From an uncultured Alcaligenaceae bacterium (GTDB lineage: Bacteria > Pseudomonadota > Gammaproteobacteria > Burkholderiales > Burkholderiaceae_B), in NCBI GenBank assembly GCA_937908115.1, contig CALEQZ010000067.1, positions 1 to 21,590 of the forward strand: a DNA stretch of 21,590 nucleotides, in the 5' to 3' direction. Below the pieces are notes generated by a model, which saw nothing but the letters and a program-made list of their open reading frames with translations, had not been told where the DNA came from and ran no database searches. Both the position numbers and the translations under genes were made by a program. How positions within the stretch are numbered: position 1 is the first letter of the stretch; the number at the start of each line of letters is the position of its first letter. Positions 7,500 to 14,832 of this stretch are shown here, piece after piece.

Positions 7500-7988
7500 A
7501 TCCATTCCGACGTCCTCGAACTGCTGGCCCTGTCCGACGCGTACATGGCCGCCCTGTATCCGCCCGAGAGCAACCATATGCTCGATGCGCAGGCGCTGTC
7601 GCGCGACCACGTGCGGTTTTTCGTGGCGCGCGGTGTGCTGCCGGGCATGGTGGGGCAGTCGCAGGGCGGGGGAGGCCATCCGGCCGGGCTCGCCCTTGGC
7701 TGCATCGCGCTGGTGATCGAAGAAGATGGCTGTGGCGAGATCAAGCGCCTGTTCGTGCGCGAGGCCGCGCGCGGCCTGGGGCTGGGCCGACGGCTCCTCG
7801 ATTGCTTGGAGGCCTGCGCGGCGCAGGAGGGCGTGCACACGCTGAGGCTGGAAACCGGCATCCACCAGCCCGAAGCGCACGGGCTGTACGAGTCGTCGGG
7901 CTACGTGCGGCGCGGGCCCTTCGGCATCTATGGCCCGGATCCGCTTTGCGTGTTCTACGAAAAGCGCCTGCCGCAACCGGCACGCTAG
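7500..7988 (+). CDS. GNAT-family N-acetyltransferase, start codon unresolved
   Basis: A GCN5-related acetyltransferase with unknown acceptor. The acetyl-CoA binding motif is RLFVREAARGLGLGRRLL, preceded by the strand GLALGCIALVIEEDGCGEIK. It ends with HGLYESSGYVRRGPFGIYG, typical of the family. The first in-frame ATG is 7545, with no ribosome-binding site, and it would remove conserved sequence: the same frame upstream reads QPEIHSDVLELLALSDAY, which looks like genuine family N-terminus. That frame stays open back to the mocR stop (7428-7430) but contains no ATG, GTG or TTG. The start given (an ATC at 7500) only marks how far the homologous-looking protein extends. Either a rare start codon is used or the 5' end has suffered a frameshift or start loss. 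It follows mocR in the same direction. Confidence 0.7.
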   Translation: MHSDVLELLALSDAYMAALYPPESNHMLDAQALSRDHVRFFVARGVLPGMVGQSQGGGGHPAGLALGCIALVIEEDGCGEIKRLFVREAARGLGLGRRLLDCLEACAAQEGVHTLRLETGIHQPEAHGLYESSGYVRRGPFGIYGPDPLCVFYEKRLPQPAR

Positions 7989-8260
7989 CGGCGCCGGAAC
8001 AGGCGCCGCGTCACCAGCGCCGCGGCCGACGAAATCATCATGCAGAACATGAAGGCGGCAATGGCCAGGATGGGGGCATGGTCGGCAAACAGGCCGGTGC
8101 GCGCCAGCGCGTAGGCGACGCAGCCGACCACCGCCGACAGCGCCAGCGTGCCGAAGAGCGAGCCGCGCAGCGACGGCAGGCGCGAACAGGCGGCGCCGCC
8201 GGCCAGCGCCGTGGCGACGACGCAGGCCATGGACCAGTAAAGAACTTCGTATTGCTGCAT
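7985..8260 (-). CDS. Small three-TM membrane protein of unknown function
   Basis: Not recognised as a named family. It has 91 residues, beginning MQQYEVLYWSMACVVATALAG. Three hydrophobic segments lie at about 6-26, 36-56 and 62-84, and the basic tail TRRLFRRR suggests a cytoplasmic C-terminus. The gene is convergent with the GNAT gene and the two stop codons share the palindrome CTAG (7985-7988). It is divergent from the Tas-like reductase gene (142-bp gap). No good ribosome-binding sequence is apparent. Hydrophobic pattern and length support a real gene, but the function is unknown. Confidence 0.65.
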   Translation of the reverse strand: MQQYEVLYWSMACVVATALAGGAACSRLPSLRGSLFGTLALSAVVGCVAYALARTGLFADHAPILAIAAFMFCMMISSAAALVTRRLFRRR

Positions 8261-8299
8261 GTCGGCGATGCCAGGGGCGAAATGACGGACTGCCGGCGA

Positions 8300-8327
8300 T
8301 TGTACCGGCCGCCTGCGGTAGTAACAT
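8300..8327 (+). promoter_or_regulatory. Possible promoter of the tas-like gene
   Basis: TTGTAC (8300-8305), a 16-bp spacer and TAACAT (8322-8327) form a moderate sigma-70 match in the 142-bp divergent region, giving a leader of about 70 nt before the TTG start at 8403. It is the best candidate by eye, but the match is not strong. Confidence 0.35.
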
Positions 8328-8402
8328 CCCTTCTACCGTGACCACGGCGGCGCCCGCATCTGCGAGGGCGCCGGCTTGTACTTGACGATCCGGAGCACGA
8401 CC

Positions 8403-9449
8403 TTGAAGTATCGCAAACTCGGCCACACCGATATCGAAGTCAGCGTGATCGGCCTGGGCACCATGACCTGGGGCGAGCAAAACAGCGAAGCCGATGCCCA
8501 CGCCCAGCTGGATTTCGCCCTGGCGCATGGCGTCAACCTGGTCGATACGGCCGAGATGTACCCGGTCCCGCCCAGGGCGGAAACGCAAGGTCGCACCGAA
8601 ACCTACATCGGCACCTGGCTGGCCAAGACCAAGCGGCGCCAGGATATCGTGCTGGCAAGCAAGGTCGCCGGGCCGGTGCGTGATCCCAAGCGCCCCGGAC
8701 ACATCCGCGACGGCAAGACCTTCCTGGACCGCAAGAACCTGACGGCGGCGTTGGACGCCAGCCTCAAGCGCCTGCAGACCGATTACCTGGACCTGTACCA
8801 GCTGCACTGGCCGGATCGCACCACCAACTACTTCGGCCGTCTCGGCTACCCATGGCGCGAGGACGACTACACGGTACCCATCGGGGAAACGTTGGAAGTC
8901 CTGCAGGACTTCGTGCGTGCAGGCAAGGTCCGCCATGTGGGCGTGTCCAACGAAACGCCCTGGGGCGTGGCGCAGTACCTGGCGCATGCCGGCAAAGGAT
9001 TGCCGCGCATCGTCTCCATCCAAAACCCGTACAACTTGCTCAACCGCGTCTACGAAATCGGCCTGGCCGAGTTCAGCCACCGCGAAGGGGTGGGCCTGCT
9101 GGCCTACTCGCCGCTGGCCATGGGCGTACTCTCGGGCAAGTACCTGGACGGGGCCCGTCCGGCCGGGGCGAGGCTGACCCTTTTCACGCGCTTTGACCGC
9201 TACAGCAAGCCGCAGGCCGAGGCTGCCGCACGCGCCTACGTCGAGCTGGCGCGCGCGCACGGCCTGTCGCCGGCGCAGATGGCGCTGGCCTGGGTCAACC
9301 AGCGGCCCTTCGTCACCAGCAACCTGATCGGCGCCACCACGCTCGAGCAATTGAAGGAAAACATCGCCAGCGTGGATGTGACGCTGTCCCAGGAGGTCCT
9401 GGACGGGATCGAGGAGATCCACGCGCGCCACCCGAATCCTGCTCCTTGA
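8403..9449 (+). CDS. tas: Tas-like NADP(H)-dependent aldo/keto reductase
   Basis: A cytoplasmic oxidoreductase of the aldo/keto reductase superfamily. The physiological substrate of Tas is not established; E. coli tas was found as a suppressor of tyrosine auxotrophy. The 348 residues match E. coli Tas (346) closely throughout: VIGLGTMTWGEQNSEADAHA, the catalytic-Tyr segment LVDTAEMYPVPPR, SLKRLQTDYLDLYQLHWPDR, VGVSNETPWGV, IVSIQNPYNLLNR and NLIGATTLEQLKENI. I chose the TTG at 8403 because KYRKLGHTDIEVS aligns with the Tas N-terminus and GGAG lies about 8 bp upstream; no ATG exists near this position. It is probably co-transcribed with the EamA-like gene 13 bp downstream. Confidence 0.92.
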   Translation: MKYRKLGHTDIEVSVIGLGTMTWGEQNSEADAHAQLDFALAHGVNLVDTAEMYPVPPRAETQGRTETYIGTWLAKTKRRQDIVLASKVAGPVRDPKRPGHIRDGKTFLDRKNLTAALDASLKRLQTDYLDLYQLHWPDRTTNYFGRLGYPWREDDYTVPIGETLEVLQDFVRAGKVRHVGVSNETPWGVAQYLAHAGKGLPRIVSIQNPYNLLNRVYEIGLAEFSHREGVGLLAYSPLAMGVLSGKYLDGARPAGARLTLFTRFDRYSKPQAEAAARAYVELARAHGLSPAQMALAWVNQRPFVTSNLIGATTLEQLKENIASVDVTLSQEVLDGIEEIHARHPNPAP

Positions 9450-9462
9450 GGCAGGCCGACGC

Positions 9463-10350
9463 ATGCCCGTTGCGCACCTGCTGTTGGCCCTGTCGGTCGT
9501 CTTCATCTGGGGCACCAACTTCGTGGTGATCAAGTGGGCGCTGGCGGACCTGCCCCCCTTCCTGTTTGCCACGCTGCGCTTTGCGTTGTGCGTGCTGCCG
9601 TGGGTGGCGTTCGTCAAGCGTCCGTCCACGTCCTGGGCGACGATGGCCGGCGTGGGCCTGCTGATAGGCGTGGGCCAGTTCGGCCTGGTTTATTGGGCGA
9701 TGCGGGCGGACATCACGGCTGGGCTCGCGTCGCTGGTGGTACAGGCCCAGGTCTTTTTCACCATCGCGCTGACGGCGTTTTTCAAGGGGGAGCGCCCGTC
9801 CGTGCCGCAGTGGGCGGCGCTGGCATTGGCAGCGGTCGGTTATGGCGTGGTTGCCTGGGGCAGCGCCGTCGATCCCGATACCTCGGTCACGCCGTTTGGG
9901 GTGGCGCTGGTACTGTGCGGCGGCATGTCGTGGGCGGTAGCCAACATATTGGTGCGCCGGGCCGGGCGCATAGACATGCTGGCGCTGATGGTCTGGTCGA
10001 GCGCATTCGCCGTGCCGCCGCTGCTGGCGATCAGCCTGTTGTTCGAAGGCCCTGCCACGGTCGTGCACGCACTGGCCGGCGCCGGCCCCCAGGCATGGGC
10101 GGCCGTGCTATGGCAGGCGGTGGGCAATACGCTGTACGGATTCGGCGGGTGGAATTGGCTGCAGGCCAGGCATCCGGCGGCCACGGTTACCCCGCTCGCA
10201 TTGCTGATTCCCATCTTCGGGATGATGGCCTCGGCCGTCCTGCTCGGCGAGGCGTTGCCCGGCTGGAAGCTGGCTGCCGCGGGCCTGGTGATGGGCGGCC
10301 TGGCGCTGAACGTCTACGCGGGACGCCTGGCGCAGCTGCCGCGCCCCTAG
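9463..10350 (+). CDS. eamA: DMT-superfamily exporter, EamA type
   Basis: An inner-membrane transporter with two EamA repeats and about ten hydrophobic segments in 295 residues. It resembles E. coli EamA (YdeD), an O-acetylserine/cysteine exporter. Matching stretches are VFIWGTNFVVIKWAL near the start, ADITAGLASLVVQAQVFFTIALTAFFKGERP closing the first repeat, GGMSWAVANILVRR opening the second, and VTPLALLIPIFGMMASAVLLGE near the end. A GAGG box precedes the ATG. Only 13 bp separate it from the tas-like gene, so the two form a probable operon. The family is secure; the exported substrate is inferred from similarity only. Confidence 0.88.
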   Translation: MPVAHLLLALSVVFIWGTNFVVIKWALADLPPFLFATLRFALCVLPWVAFVKRPSTSWATMAGVGLLIGVGQFGLVYWAMRADITAGLASLVVQAQVFFTIALTAFFKGERPSVPQWAALALAAVGYGVVAWGSAVDPDTSVTPFGVALVLCGGMSWAVANILVRRAGRIDMLALMVWSSAFAVPPLLAISLLFEGPATVVHALAGAGPQAWAAVLWQAVGNTLYGFGGWNWLQARHPAATVTPLALLIPIFGMMASAVLLGEALPGWKLAAAGLVMGGLALNVYAGRLAQLPRP

Positions 10351-10351
10351 G

Positions 10352-10383
10352 CGTTCAGGCGAGCAAACGCTCAGGCGAGCAAA
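10352..10383. repeat. 16-bp tandem duplication at the end of the small GNAT gene
   Basis: Positions 10352-10367 and 10368-10383 are adjacent copies of a 16-mer, CG[T/C]TCAGGCGAGCAAA, with a single mismatch; the shared 13-bp core is TCAGGCGAGCAAA. The second copy contains the last codons and the TGA (10373-10371) of the minus-strand GNAT gene, so the first copy is a spare duplicate of the stop region lying just past it, next to the eamA stop. Confidence 0.85.
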
Positions 10384-10649
10384 TCATGGGTGTCCGGGTG
10401 GCGCCGCATGTAGGCCGCCGCGTACGCGCATATCGGCGAAACCTTCCAGCCCTGTTGGCGCGCGGTCGACAAAGCCGTTTCGGTCAGCGCCGCGGCGATG
10501 CCACGGCCGCCCACCTCTTGGGGCACGCCCGTATGGGTGATCACCATGGTTTGGCCTTGCAAGACGTAGTCCAGTACGCATTCGTTGCCGTCGACGACGG
10601 CAACGAATCGATGGCGGGCGGTGTCGTGTTCGACGGGCAGGGTCGTCAT
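10371..10649 (-). CDS. Mini-GNAT N-acetyltransferase-like protein (YjdJ-type)
   Basis: A 92-residue protein of the short GCN5-related type (Acetyltransf_CG group, like E. coli YjdJ). It keeps the core DYVLQGQTMVITHTGVPQEV strands, the acetyl-CoA loop GGRGIAAALTETAL and the C-terminal KVSPICAYAAAYMRRHP that characterises this subgroup. I chose the ATG at 10649 because GGAG lies 6 bp upstream; an ATG at 10655 would abut that box. It lies downstream of and in the same direction as the two-TM protein gene. The tail overlaps the 16-bp tandem duplication. The acceptor substrate is unknown. Confidence 0.85.
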   Translation of the reverse strand: MTTLPVEHDTARHRFVAVVDGNECVLDYVLQGQTMVITHTGVPQEVGGRGIAAALTETALSTARQQGWKVSPICAYAAAYMRRHPDTHDLLA

Positions 10650-10705
10650 GGGCATCTCCGGATGCGATTCGCGCCGAGGGGCGTGCACGGCTCTAGGCCC
10701 GGCCT

Positions 10706-11113
10706 TCAGGCCGCGGCGCCCAGGAACAGGCATAGCCACAGGACCAGCATCGCGACGATGCCGAGCCAGCAGCCGCCCCAAAACCCCAGTATCGGCCATT
10801 TCACGTCGACAGGCACCTTGTCGGGGTTGACGTGGGCAAGCTGCCGGTTGGCATGGCCGACCAGCCAGAATTGGCTGCGGGGCATGGCCAGGCGAAAAAA
10901 GTAGTCCAGCAGGATGGCCGCCCGCACGCCCACGGGTAAGCGATCGAACGGCGCGTGTTTCAGGTAAGGGTGCTGCATCACCTCGTTGGCGCGGCGCAGC
11001 TTGAACAGGTAAAGGTAGATGCCCGAGATCACGGTCACGGACACGCAAGTCATCAGCACCGTGAAGGCGATGCGCAGGACGACGGGAAGGTAGGCGGACA
11101 GCATGCGCCGCAT
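10706..11113 (-). CDS. Two-TM membrane protein of unknown function
   Basis: Not recognised as a named family. It has 135 residues, beginning MRRMLSAYLPVVLRIAFTVL; a second ATG three codons later (11104) is an alternative start. There is a hydrophobic segment at about residues 8-37, then a soluble basic region (LKHAPFDRLPVGVRAAILLDYFFRLAMPRSQFWLVGHANRQ), and a second hydrophobic segment at about 108-133 (WPILGFWGGCWLGIVAMLVLW). It follows prpD on the same strand after 49 bp, with a GC-rich hairpin in between, and precedes the mini-GNAT gene by 56 bp. The link to propionate metabolism is only positional. Confidence 0.65.
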   Translation of the reverse strand: MRRMLSAYLPVVLRIAFTVLMTCVSVTVISGIYLYLFKLRRANEVMQHPYLKHAPFDRLPVGVRAAILLDYFFRLAMPRSQFWLVGHANRQLAHVNPDKVPVDVKWPILGFWGGCWLGIVAMLVLWLCLFLGAAA

Positions 11114-11119
11114 TCTAAC

Positions 11120-11146
11120 GCGCGCCGGACGTACCGCCCGGCGCGC
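11120..11146. terminator. GC-rich stem-loop downstream of prpD
   Basis: A perfect 9-bp inverted repeat, GCGCGCCGG (11120-11128) and CCGGCGCGC (11138-11146), surrounds a 9-nt loop, 17 bp after the prpD stop. In the minus direction the second arm is followed by GTTAGAATG, without a T-tract, so it is a weak intrinsic terminator at best. It may instead mark an mRNA 3' end or a read-through attenuator. It sits 7 bp before the ATG of the next gene, and so would also hide that gene's ribosome-binding region. Confidence 0.45.
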
Positions 11147-11162
11147 TAACAGGCGAACGCCT

Positions 11163-12614
11163 TTAGATGACGTACAGGTCGACGTATTCGTTCACCGGCA
11201 TGGCCTCGAGCTTTTGCTGGTCCAACGATACGTCCAGGATGCGCTTTTGCTGCTTGGGGGGGAAGCGGCGGGCCAGGTTGGTGCGGAATTTGGCCTCCAG
11301 CAGCGGGATACCCTCGTCGCGGCGGCGACGGTGGCCGATGGGATATTCGCAGACGATTTCGTCGAACTTGGAGCCGTCGTTGAATTCCACCGTCAGCGCG
11401 TTGGGGATCGAGCGCTTGTCCGGGTCGTGGTAGTCGCGCGTGAATGCCGGATCTTCGACGCAGACGATCTTTTCGCGCAGCGCGTCGATGCGCGGATCGG
11501 CCGCGACGTCGTCTTCGTAGTCGGCCGCCGTCAGCCGGCCGAACAGGAGGGGAACGGCCACCATGTACTGCACGCAGTGGTCGCGGTCGGCCGGATTATG
11601 CAGCGGCCCCTTCTTGTCGATGATGCGCACGCACGCCTCATGGGTGCGCACGGTGATGCGCTTGATGTCTTCGGCGCGCTTGCCGGTTTCGGCCATCTTG
11701 CGGTGGATCTGCATGGCGCATTCGACCGCGGTTTGCGCGTGGAACTCGGCGGGGAAGGAGATCTTGAACAGCACGTTTTCCATGACGTAGCTGCCGTAAG
11801 GGCGCTGGAACTTGAACGGTTGGCCCTTGAACAGCACATCATAGAACCCCCAGGTCTTGGCCGTGAGCACCGACGGATAGCCCATTTCGCCGGCGCGCAC
11901 CATCAGCGCCAGCCGCACGGCGCGGCTGGTCGCGTCGCCGGCGGCCCAGCTCTTGCGGCTGCCGGTGTTGGGCGCGTGCCGGTAGGTCCGCAGGCTTTGT
12001 CCGTCGACCCAGGCCAGCGACACCGCGTCGATGATCTCGTCGCGGGTCAGCCCCAGCATTTGCGCGACCACCGCGGTGGAGGCGACCTTGACCAGCACCA
12101 CATGGTCCAGGCCGACCTTGTTGAAGGAGTTCTCCAGCGCGATGCAGCCTTGGATTTCATGCGCCTTGATCATGGCGGTGAGCACGTCGCGCATGGTCAG
12201 CGGCTGCTTGCCGGCGGCCACGGCATTGCGCGAGAGCCAATCGGCCGTGGCCAGGATGCCGCCGAGGTTGTCCGAGGGGTGTCCCCATTCGGCGGCCAGC
12301 CACGTGTCGTTGAAGTCCAGCCAGCGGATCATGGCGCCGATGTTGAAGGCGGCCTGCACGGGATCGAGTTGGAACTGGGTGCCGGGCACCTTGGCGCCGT
12401 TGGGCACGATGGTGCCGGGCACGATGGGCCCGAGCAGCTTGGTGCACGCGGGATACTCCAGGGCCTCCAGGCCGCAGCCCAACGTGTCGATCAGGCAGTT
12501 GCGCGCCGTCTCGTAGGCGAGCGGGCTCTTGATTTCGTAGTTGATGACGTAGTCGGCGATGTCGACCAGCACCTGGTCGGGGTCCGGACGGACGTTGGAA
12601 ATATGGGCGGACAT
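11163..12614 (-). CDS. prpD: 2-methylcitrate dehydratase
   Basis: Dehydrates 2-methylcitrate to 2-methylaconitate in the cytosolic methylcitrate cycle. Its 483 residues equal the length of E. coli PrpD. Recognisable PrpD stretches are NCLIDTLGCGLEALEYPACT, MIRWLDFNDTWLAAEWGHPSDNLGGI, GCIALENSFNKVGLDHVVLVK, the AWVDGQSLRTYRHAPNTGSRKSWAAGDATSRAV block and TAKTWGFYDVLFKG. This is the iron-sulphur-independent PrpD type, not AcnD, so an aconitase such as AcnB is expected to complete the isomerisation. It is the third prp gene, 36 bp after prpC, with an AGGAAT box before the ATG. Confidence 0.97.
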   Translation of the reverse strand: MSAHISNVRPDPDQVLVDIADYVINYEIKSPLAYETARNCLIDTLGCGLEALEYPACTKLLGPIVPGTIVPNGAKVPGTQFQLDPVQAAFNIGAMIRWLDFNDTWLAAEWGHPSDNLGGILATADWLSRNAVAAGKQPLTMRDVLTAMIKAHEIQGCIALENSFNKVGLDHVVLVKVASTAVVAQMLGLTRDEIIDAVSLAWVDGQSLRTYRHAPNTGSRKSWAAGDATSRAVRLALMVRAGEMGYPSVLTAKTWGFYDVLFKGQPFKFQRPYGSYVMENVLFKISFPAEFHAQTAVECAMQIHRKMAETGKRAEDIKRITVRTHEACVRIIDKKGPLHNPADRDHCVQYMVAVPLLFGRLTAADYEDDVAADPRIDALREKIVCVEDPAFTRDYHDPDKRSIPNALTVEFNDGSKFDEIVCEYPIGHRRRRDEGIPLLEAKFRTNLARRFPPKQQKRILDVSLDQQKLEAMPVNEYVDLYVI

Positions 12615-12650
12615 GGGAAATTCCTGTCGAACGTATCGGTCGTATGTCGC

Positions 12651-13862
12651 TTACTTGCGCTTGTCGATGGGCACGAACTTGCGGTCTTCGGGGCCGACGT
12701 AGTTGGCCGTGGGCCGGATGATCTTGTTGTCGATGCGCTGCTCGATGATGTGGGCGGCCCAGCCGGCGGTGCGGGCGATGACGAACAGCGGCGTGAACAT
12801 CGACGTTGGCACGCCCATCATGTGGTAGCTCACCGCCGAGAACCAGTCCAGGTTGGGGAACATCTTCTTGATGTCCCACATGACCGTTTCCAGACGTTCG
12901 GCGATGTCGAACATCTTCATGTTGCCCGCCTTCTTGGACAGCTTGCGCGCGACTTCCTTGATGACCTTGTTGCGCGGGTCCGAAACGGTATAGACCGGGT
13001 GCCCGAAGCCGATGATGACTTCTTTGTTTTCGACACGGCGCCGGATGTCTGCCTCGGCCTCGTCGGGCGTTTCGTAGCGTTTCTGGACTTCGAAGGCAAC
13101 CTCGTTGGCGCCGCCGTGCTTGGGCCCGCGCAGCGCGCCGATGGCGCCGGCGATCGCCGAATACATGTCCGATCCCGTGCCGGCGATGACCCGCGCGGTG
13201 AAGGTCGACGCGTTGAATTCATGCTCGGCGTACAGGATGAGCGAGGTGTGCATCGCCCGGACCCAGTCATCCGAGGGTTTCTCGCCGTGCAGCAGGTGCA
13301 GGAAGTGGCCGCCGATGCTGTCATCGTCGGTTTGCACGTCGATGACCCGGCCGTTGTGGCTGTAGTGGTACCAGTAAAGCAGCGCCGAACCCAGGCAGGC
13401 CATCAGGCGGTCGGCGATGTCGCGCGCGCCGGGCGTGTTGTGGTCGTCCTTTTCGGGAAGCAGGCATCCCAGCACCGACACGGCGGTGCGCATGACGTCC
13501 ATCGGGTGGCTGCTCGGCGGCAGGCACTCGAGCGCGTGCTGCAGCTCGGCGGGCAGGCCGCGCAGCGCGCGCAGCTTGGCCTTGTAGGCGCGCAGCTCCG
13601 CGCGGGTGGGCAACTTGCCGTGTACCAGCAGGTAGGCGATTTCCTCGAATTCGCACGCATCGGCCACGTCCAGGATGTCGTAGCCGCGATAGTGCAGGTC
13701 ATTGCCGGTCCGGCCCACCGTGCATAGCGCCGTATTGCCCGCGACCACGCCGGAGAGCGCGACCGACTTCTTGGGCTTGAATGCGGGTGCCTCGCCCTGG
13801 GCGGACGGCTGCTGGGCGGGTTTCTTTTCCGTCTTGGCGGTGCTTGCGCGCGTCGTGCTCAT
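12651..13862 (-). CDS. prpC: 2-methylcitrate synthase
   Basis: Condenses propionyl-CoA with oxaloacetate to 2-methylcitrate. It has 403 residues and is nearly colinear with E. coli PrpC (389) from KPKKSVALSGVVAGNTALCTVG onward. Citrate-synthase-fold active-site segments are ALRGPKHGGANEVAFE (His), IIGFGHPVYTVSDPR (His) and MFPNLDWFSAVSYHMMGVP (Asp). It ends TANYVGPEDRKFVPIDKRK, as PrpC does. The reading frame stays open far upstream into prpB, but AAGGAG 7 bp before the ATG at 13862 fixes the start. The N-terminus has about 15 extra residues, rich in Ala, Lys, Gln and Thr, and looks disordered. It lies 44 bp after prpB. Confidence 0.97.
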   Translation of the reverse strand: MSTTRASTAKTEKKPAQQPSAQGEAPAFKPKKSVALSGVVAGNTALCTVGRTGNDLHYRGYDILDVADACEFEEIAYLLVHGKLPTRAELRAYKAKLRALRGLPAELQHALECLPPSSHPMDVMRTAVSVLGCLLPEKDDHNTPGARDIADRLMACLGSALLYWYHYSHNGRVIDVQTDDDSIGGHFLHLLHGEKPSDDWVRAMHTSLILYAEHEFNASTFTARVIAGTGSDMYSAIAGAIGALRGPKHGGANEVAFEVQKRYETPDEAEADIRRRVENKEVIIGFGHPVYTVSDPRNKVIKEVARKLSKKAGNMKMFDIAERLETVMWDIKKMFPNLDWFSAVSYHMMGVPTSMFTPLFVIARTAGWAAHIIEQRIDNKIIRPTANYVGPEDRKFVPIDKRK

Positions 13863-13906
13863 GTCTCTGCTCCTTTCCCGTTGGCGGGTGATCGTGAGAT
13901 GAGTTT

Positions 13907-14800
13907 TTACTTGGCCTTTGCTTGCGCGAACAAGGCGTCGAGCTTGCGCTCGTAGTCGTGGTAGCCGATGCGCTCGTACAGTTCCTCGCGAGTCTGCATC
14001 AAATCGATGACGTTTTTCTGGTGCCCGTCGCGGCGGATCGCCTGGTAAACCATTTCGGCCGCCTTGTTCATCGCGCGGAAGGCCGACAGCGGATAGAGGA
14101 CCATGCCGACGTTGGCGCTGCGCAGCTCCTCGACGGTAAAGAGCGGCGTCTTGCCGAATTCCGTGATGTTGGCCAGAACCGGCACGTCCAGCGCCTCGGT
14201 AAAGCGCCGGTAGGTGTCCAGGTCGTACGCCGCCTCCGCGAAGATCGCGTCGGCGCCGGCGGCCACGCAGGCGTGCGCGCGCTCGAGCGCCGCATCGACT
14301 CCATGCACGGCGATGGCGTCGGTGCGCGCGATGACGAAAAAGTCGTCGTCGGTACGGGCGTCGACGGCGGCCTTGACCCGGTCGGCCATTTCCTCGGTGC
14401 TGACGATTTCCTTGCCGGGGCGGTGGCCGCAGCGCTTGGCGCCGACCTGGTCCTCGATGTGGCAGGCGGCCGCGCCGAACTTGATCAGGCTCTTGACGGT
14501 GCGGGCGATGTTGAAGGCCGACGGGCCGAATCCCGTATCGACGTCGACCAGCAGCGGCAGGTCGCAAACGTCGGTGATGCGGCGCACGTCGGTCAATACG
14601 TCGTCCAGGGTGTTGATGCCGAGGTCGGGCAGGCCGAGCGAGCCGGCCGCCACGCCGCCGCCGGACAGGTAGATGGCCCGGTAGCCGGCCCGCTTGGCCA
14701 GCAAGGCGTGGTTGGCATTGATGGCGCCGATGATCTGCAGCGGCCGTTCCTCGGCCAGGGCGGCGCGGAAAAGCGCGCCGGGTGATGCGGGTCGTGACAT
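13907..14800 (-). CDS. prpB: 2-methylisocitrate lyase
   Basis: Cleaves 2-methylisocitrate to pyruvate and succinate. The 297 residues correspond to the E. coli enzyme (296). Key features of the isocitrate lyase/PEP mutase superfamily are YLSGGGVAAGSLGLPDLGI, the metal-binding LLVDVDTGFG, HIEDQVGAKRCGHRPGKE carrying the catalytic Cys in KRCGH, ARTDAIAVHG, and VLANITEFGKTPLFT. A GGAG box sits 8 bp before the ATG. It leads the prpB-prpC-prpD cluster, 88 bp after mdh on the same strand. No prpR-type activator and no propionyl-CoA synthetase gene (prpE) is present in the window. Confidence 0.97.
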   Translation of the reverse strand: MSRPASPGALFRAALAEERPLQIIGAINANHALLAKRAGYRAIYLSGGGVAAGSLGLPDLGINTLDDVLTDVRRITDVCDLPLLVDVDTGFGPSAFNIARTVKSLIKFGAAACHIEDQVGAKRCGHRPGKEIVSTEEMADRVKAAVDARTDDDFFVIARTDAIAVHGVDAALERAHACVAAGADAIFAEAAYDLDTYRRFTEALDVPVLANITEFGKTPLFTVEELRSANVGMVLYPLSAFRAMNKAAEMVYQAIRRDGHQKNVIDLMQTREELYERIGYHDYERKLDALFAQAKAK

Positions 14801-14832
14801 GCTTGTCTCCAGAGGGTGCCTGCCGAACGGAA

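Noticed and set aside
7464..9629. 721-codon minus-strand open frame spanning the GNAT gene, membrane protein gene and tas
   Set aside because: It crosses several well-supported genes on both strands and gives a composition-biased, unrecognisable protein. It is an antisense shadow.
11103..13727. 874-codon plus-strand open frame opposite prpD and prpC
   Set aside because: It lies antisense to two clear enzymes and is composed mainly of Gly, Val, Arg, His and Asp. It is a high-GC artefact.
12651..14567. 638-codon reading frame that would fuse PrpC to an upstream segment inside prpB
   Set aside because: The upstream part is prpB read in the wrong frame. AAGGAG before the ATG at 13862 and the PrpC N-terminal alignment set the true start.
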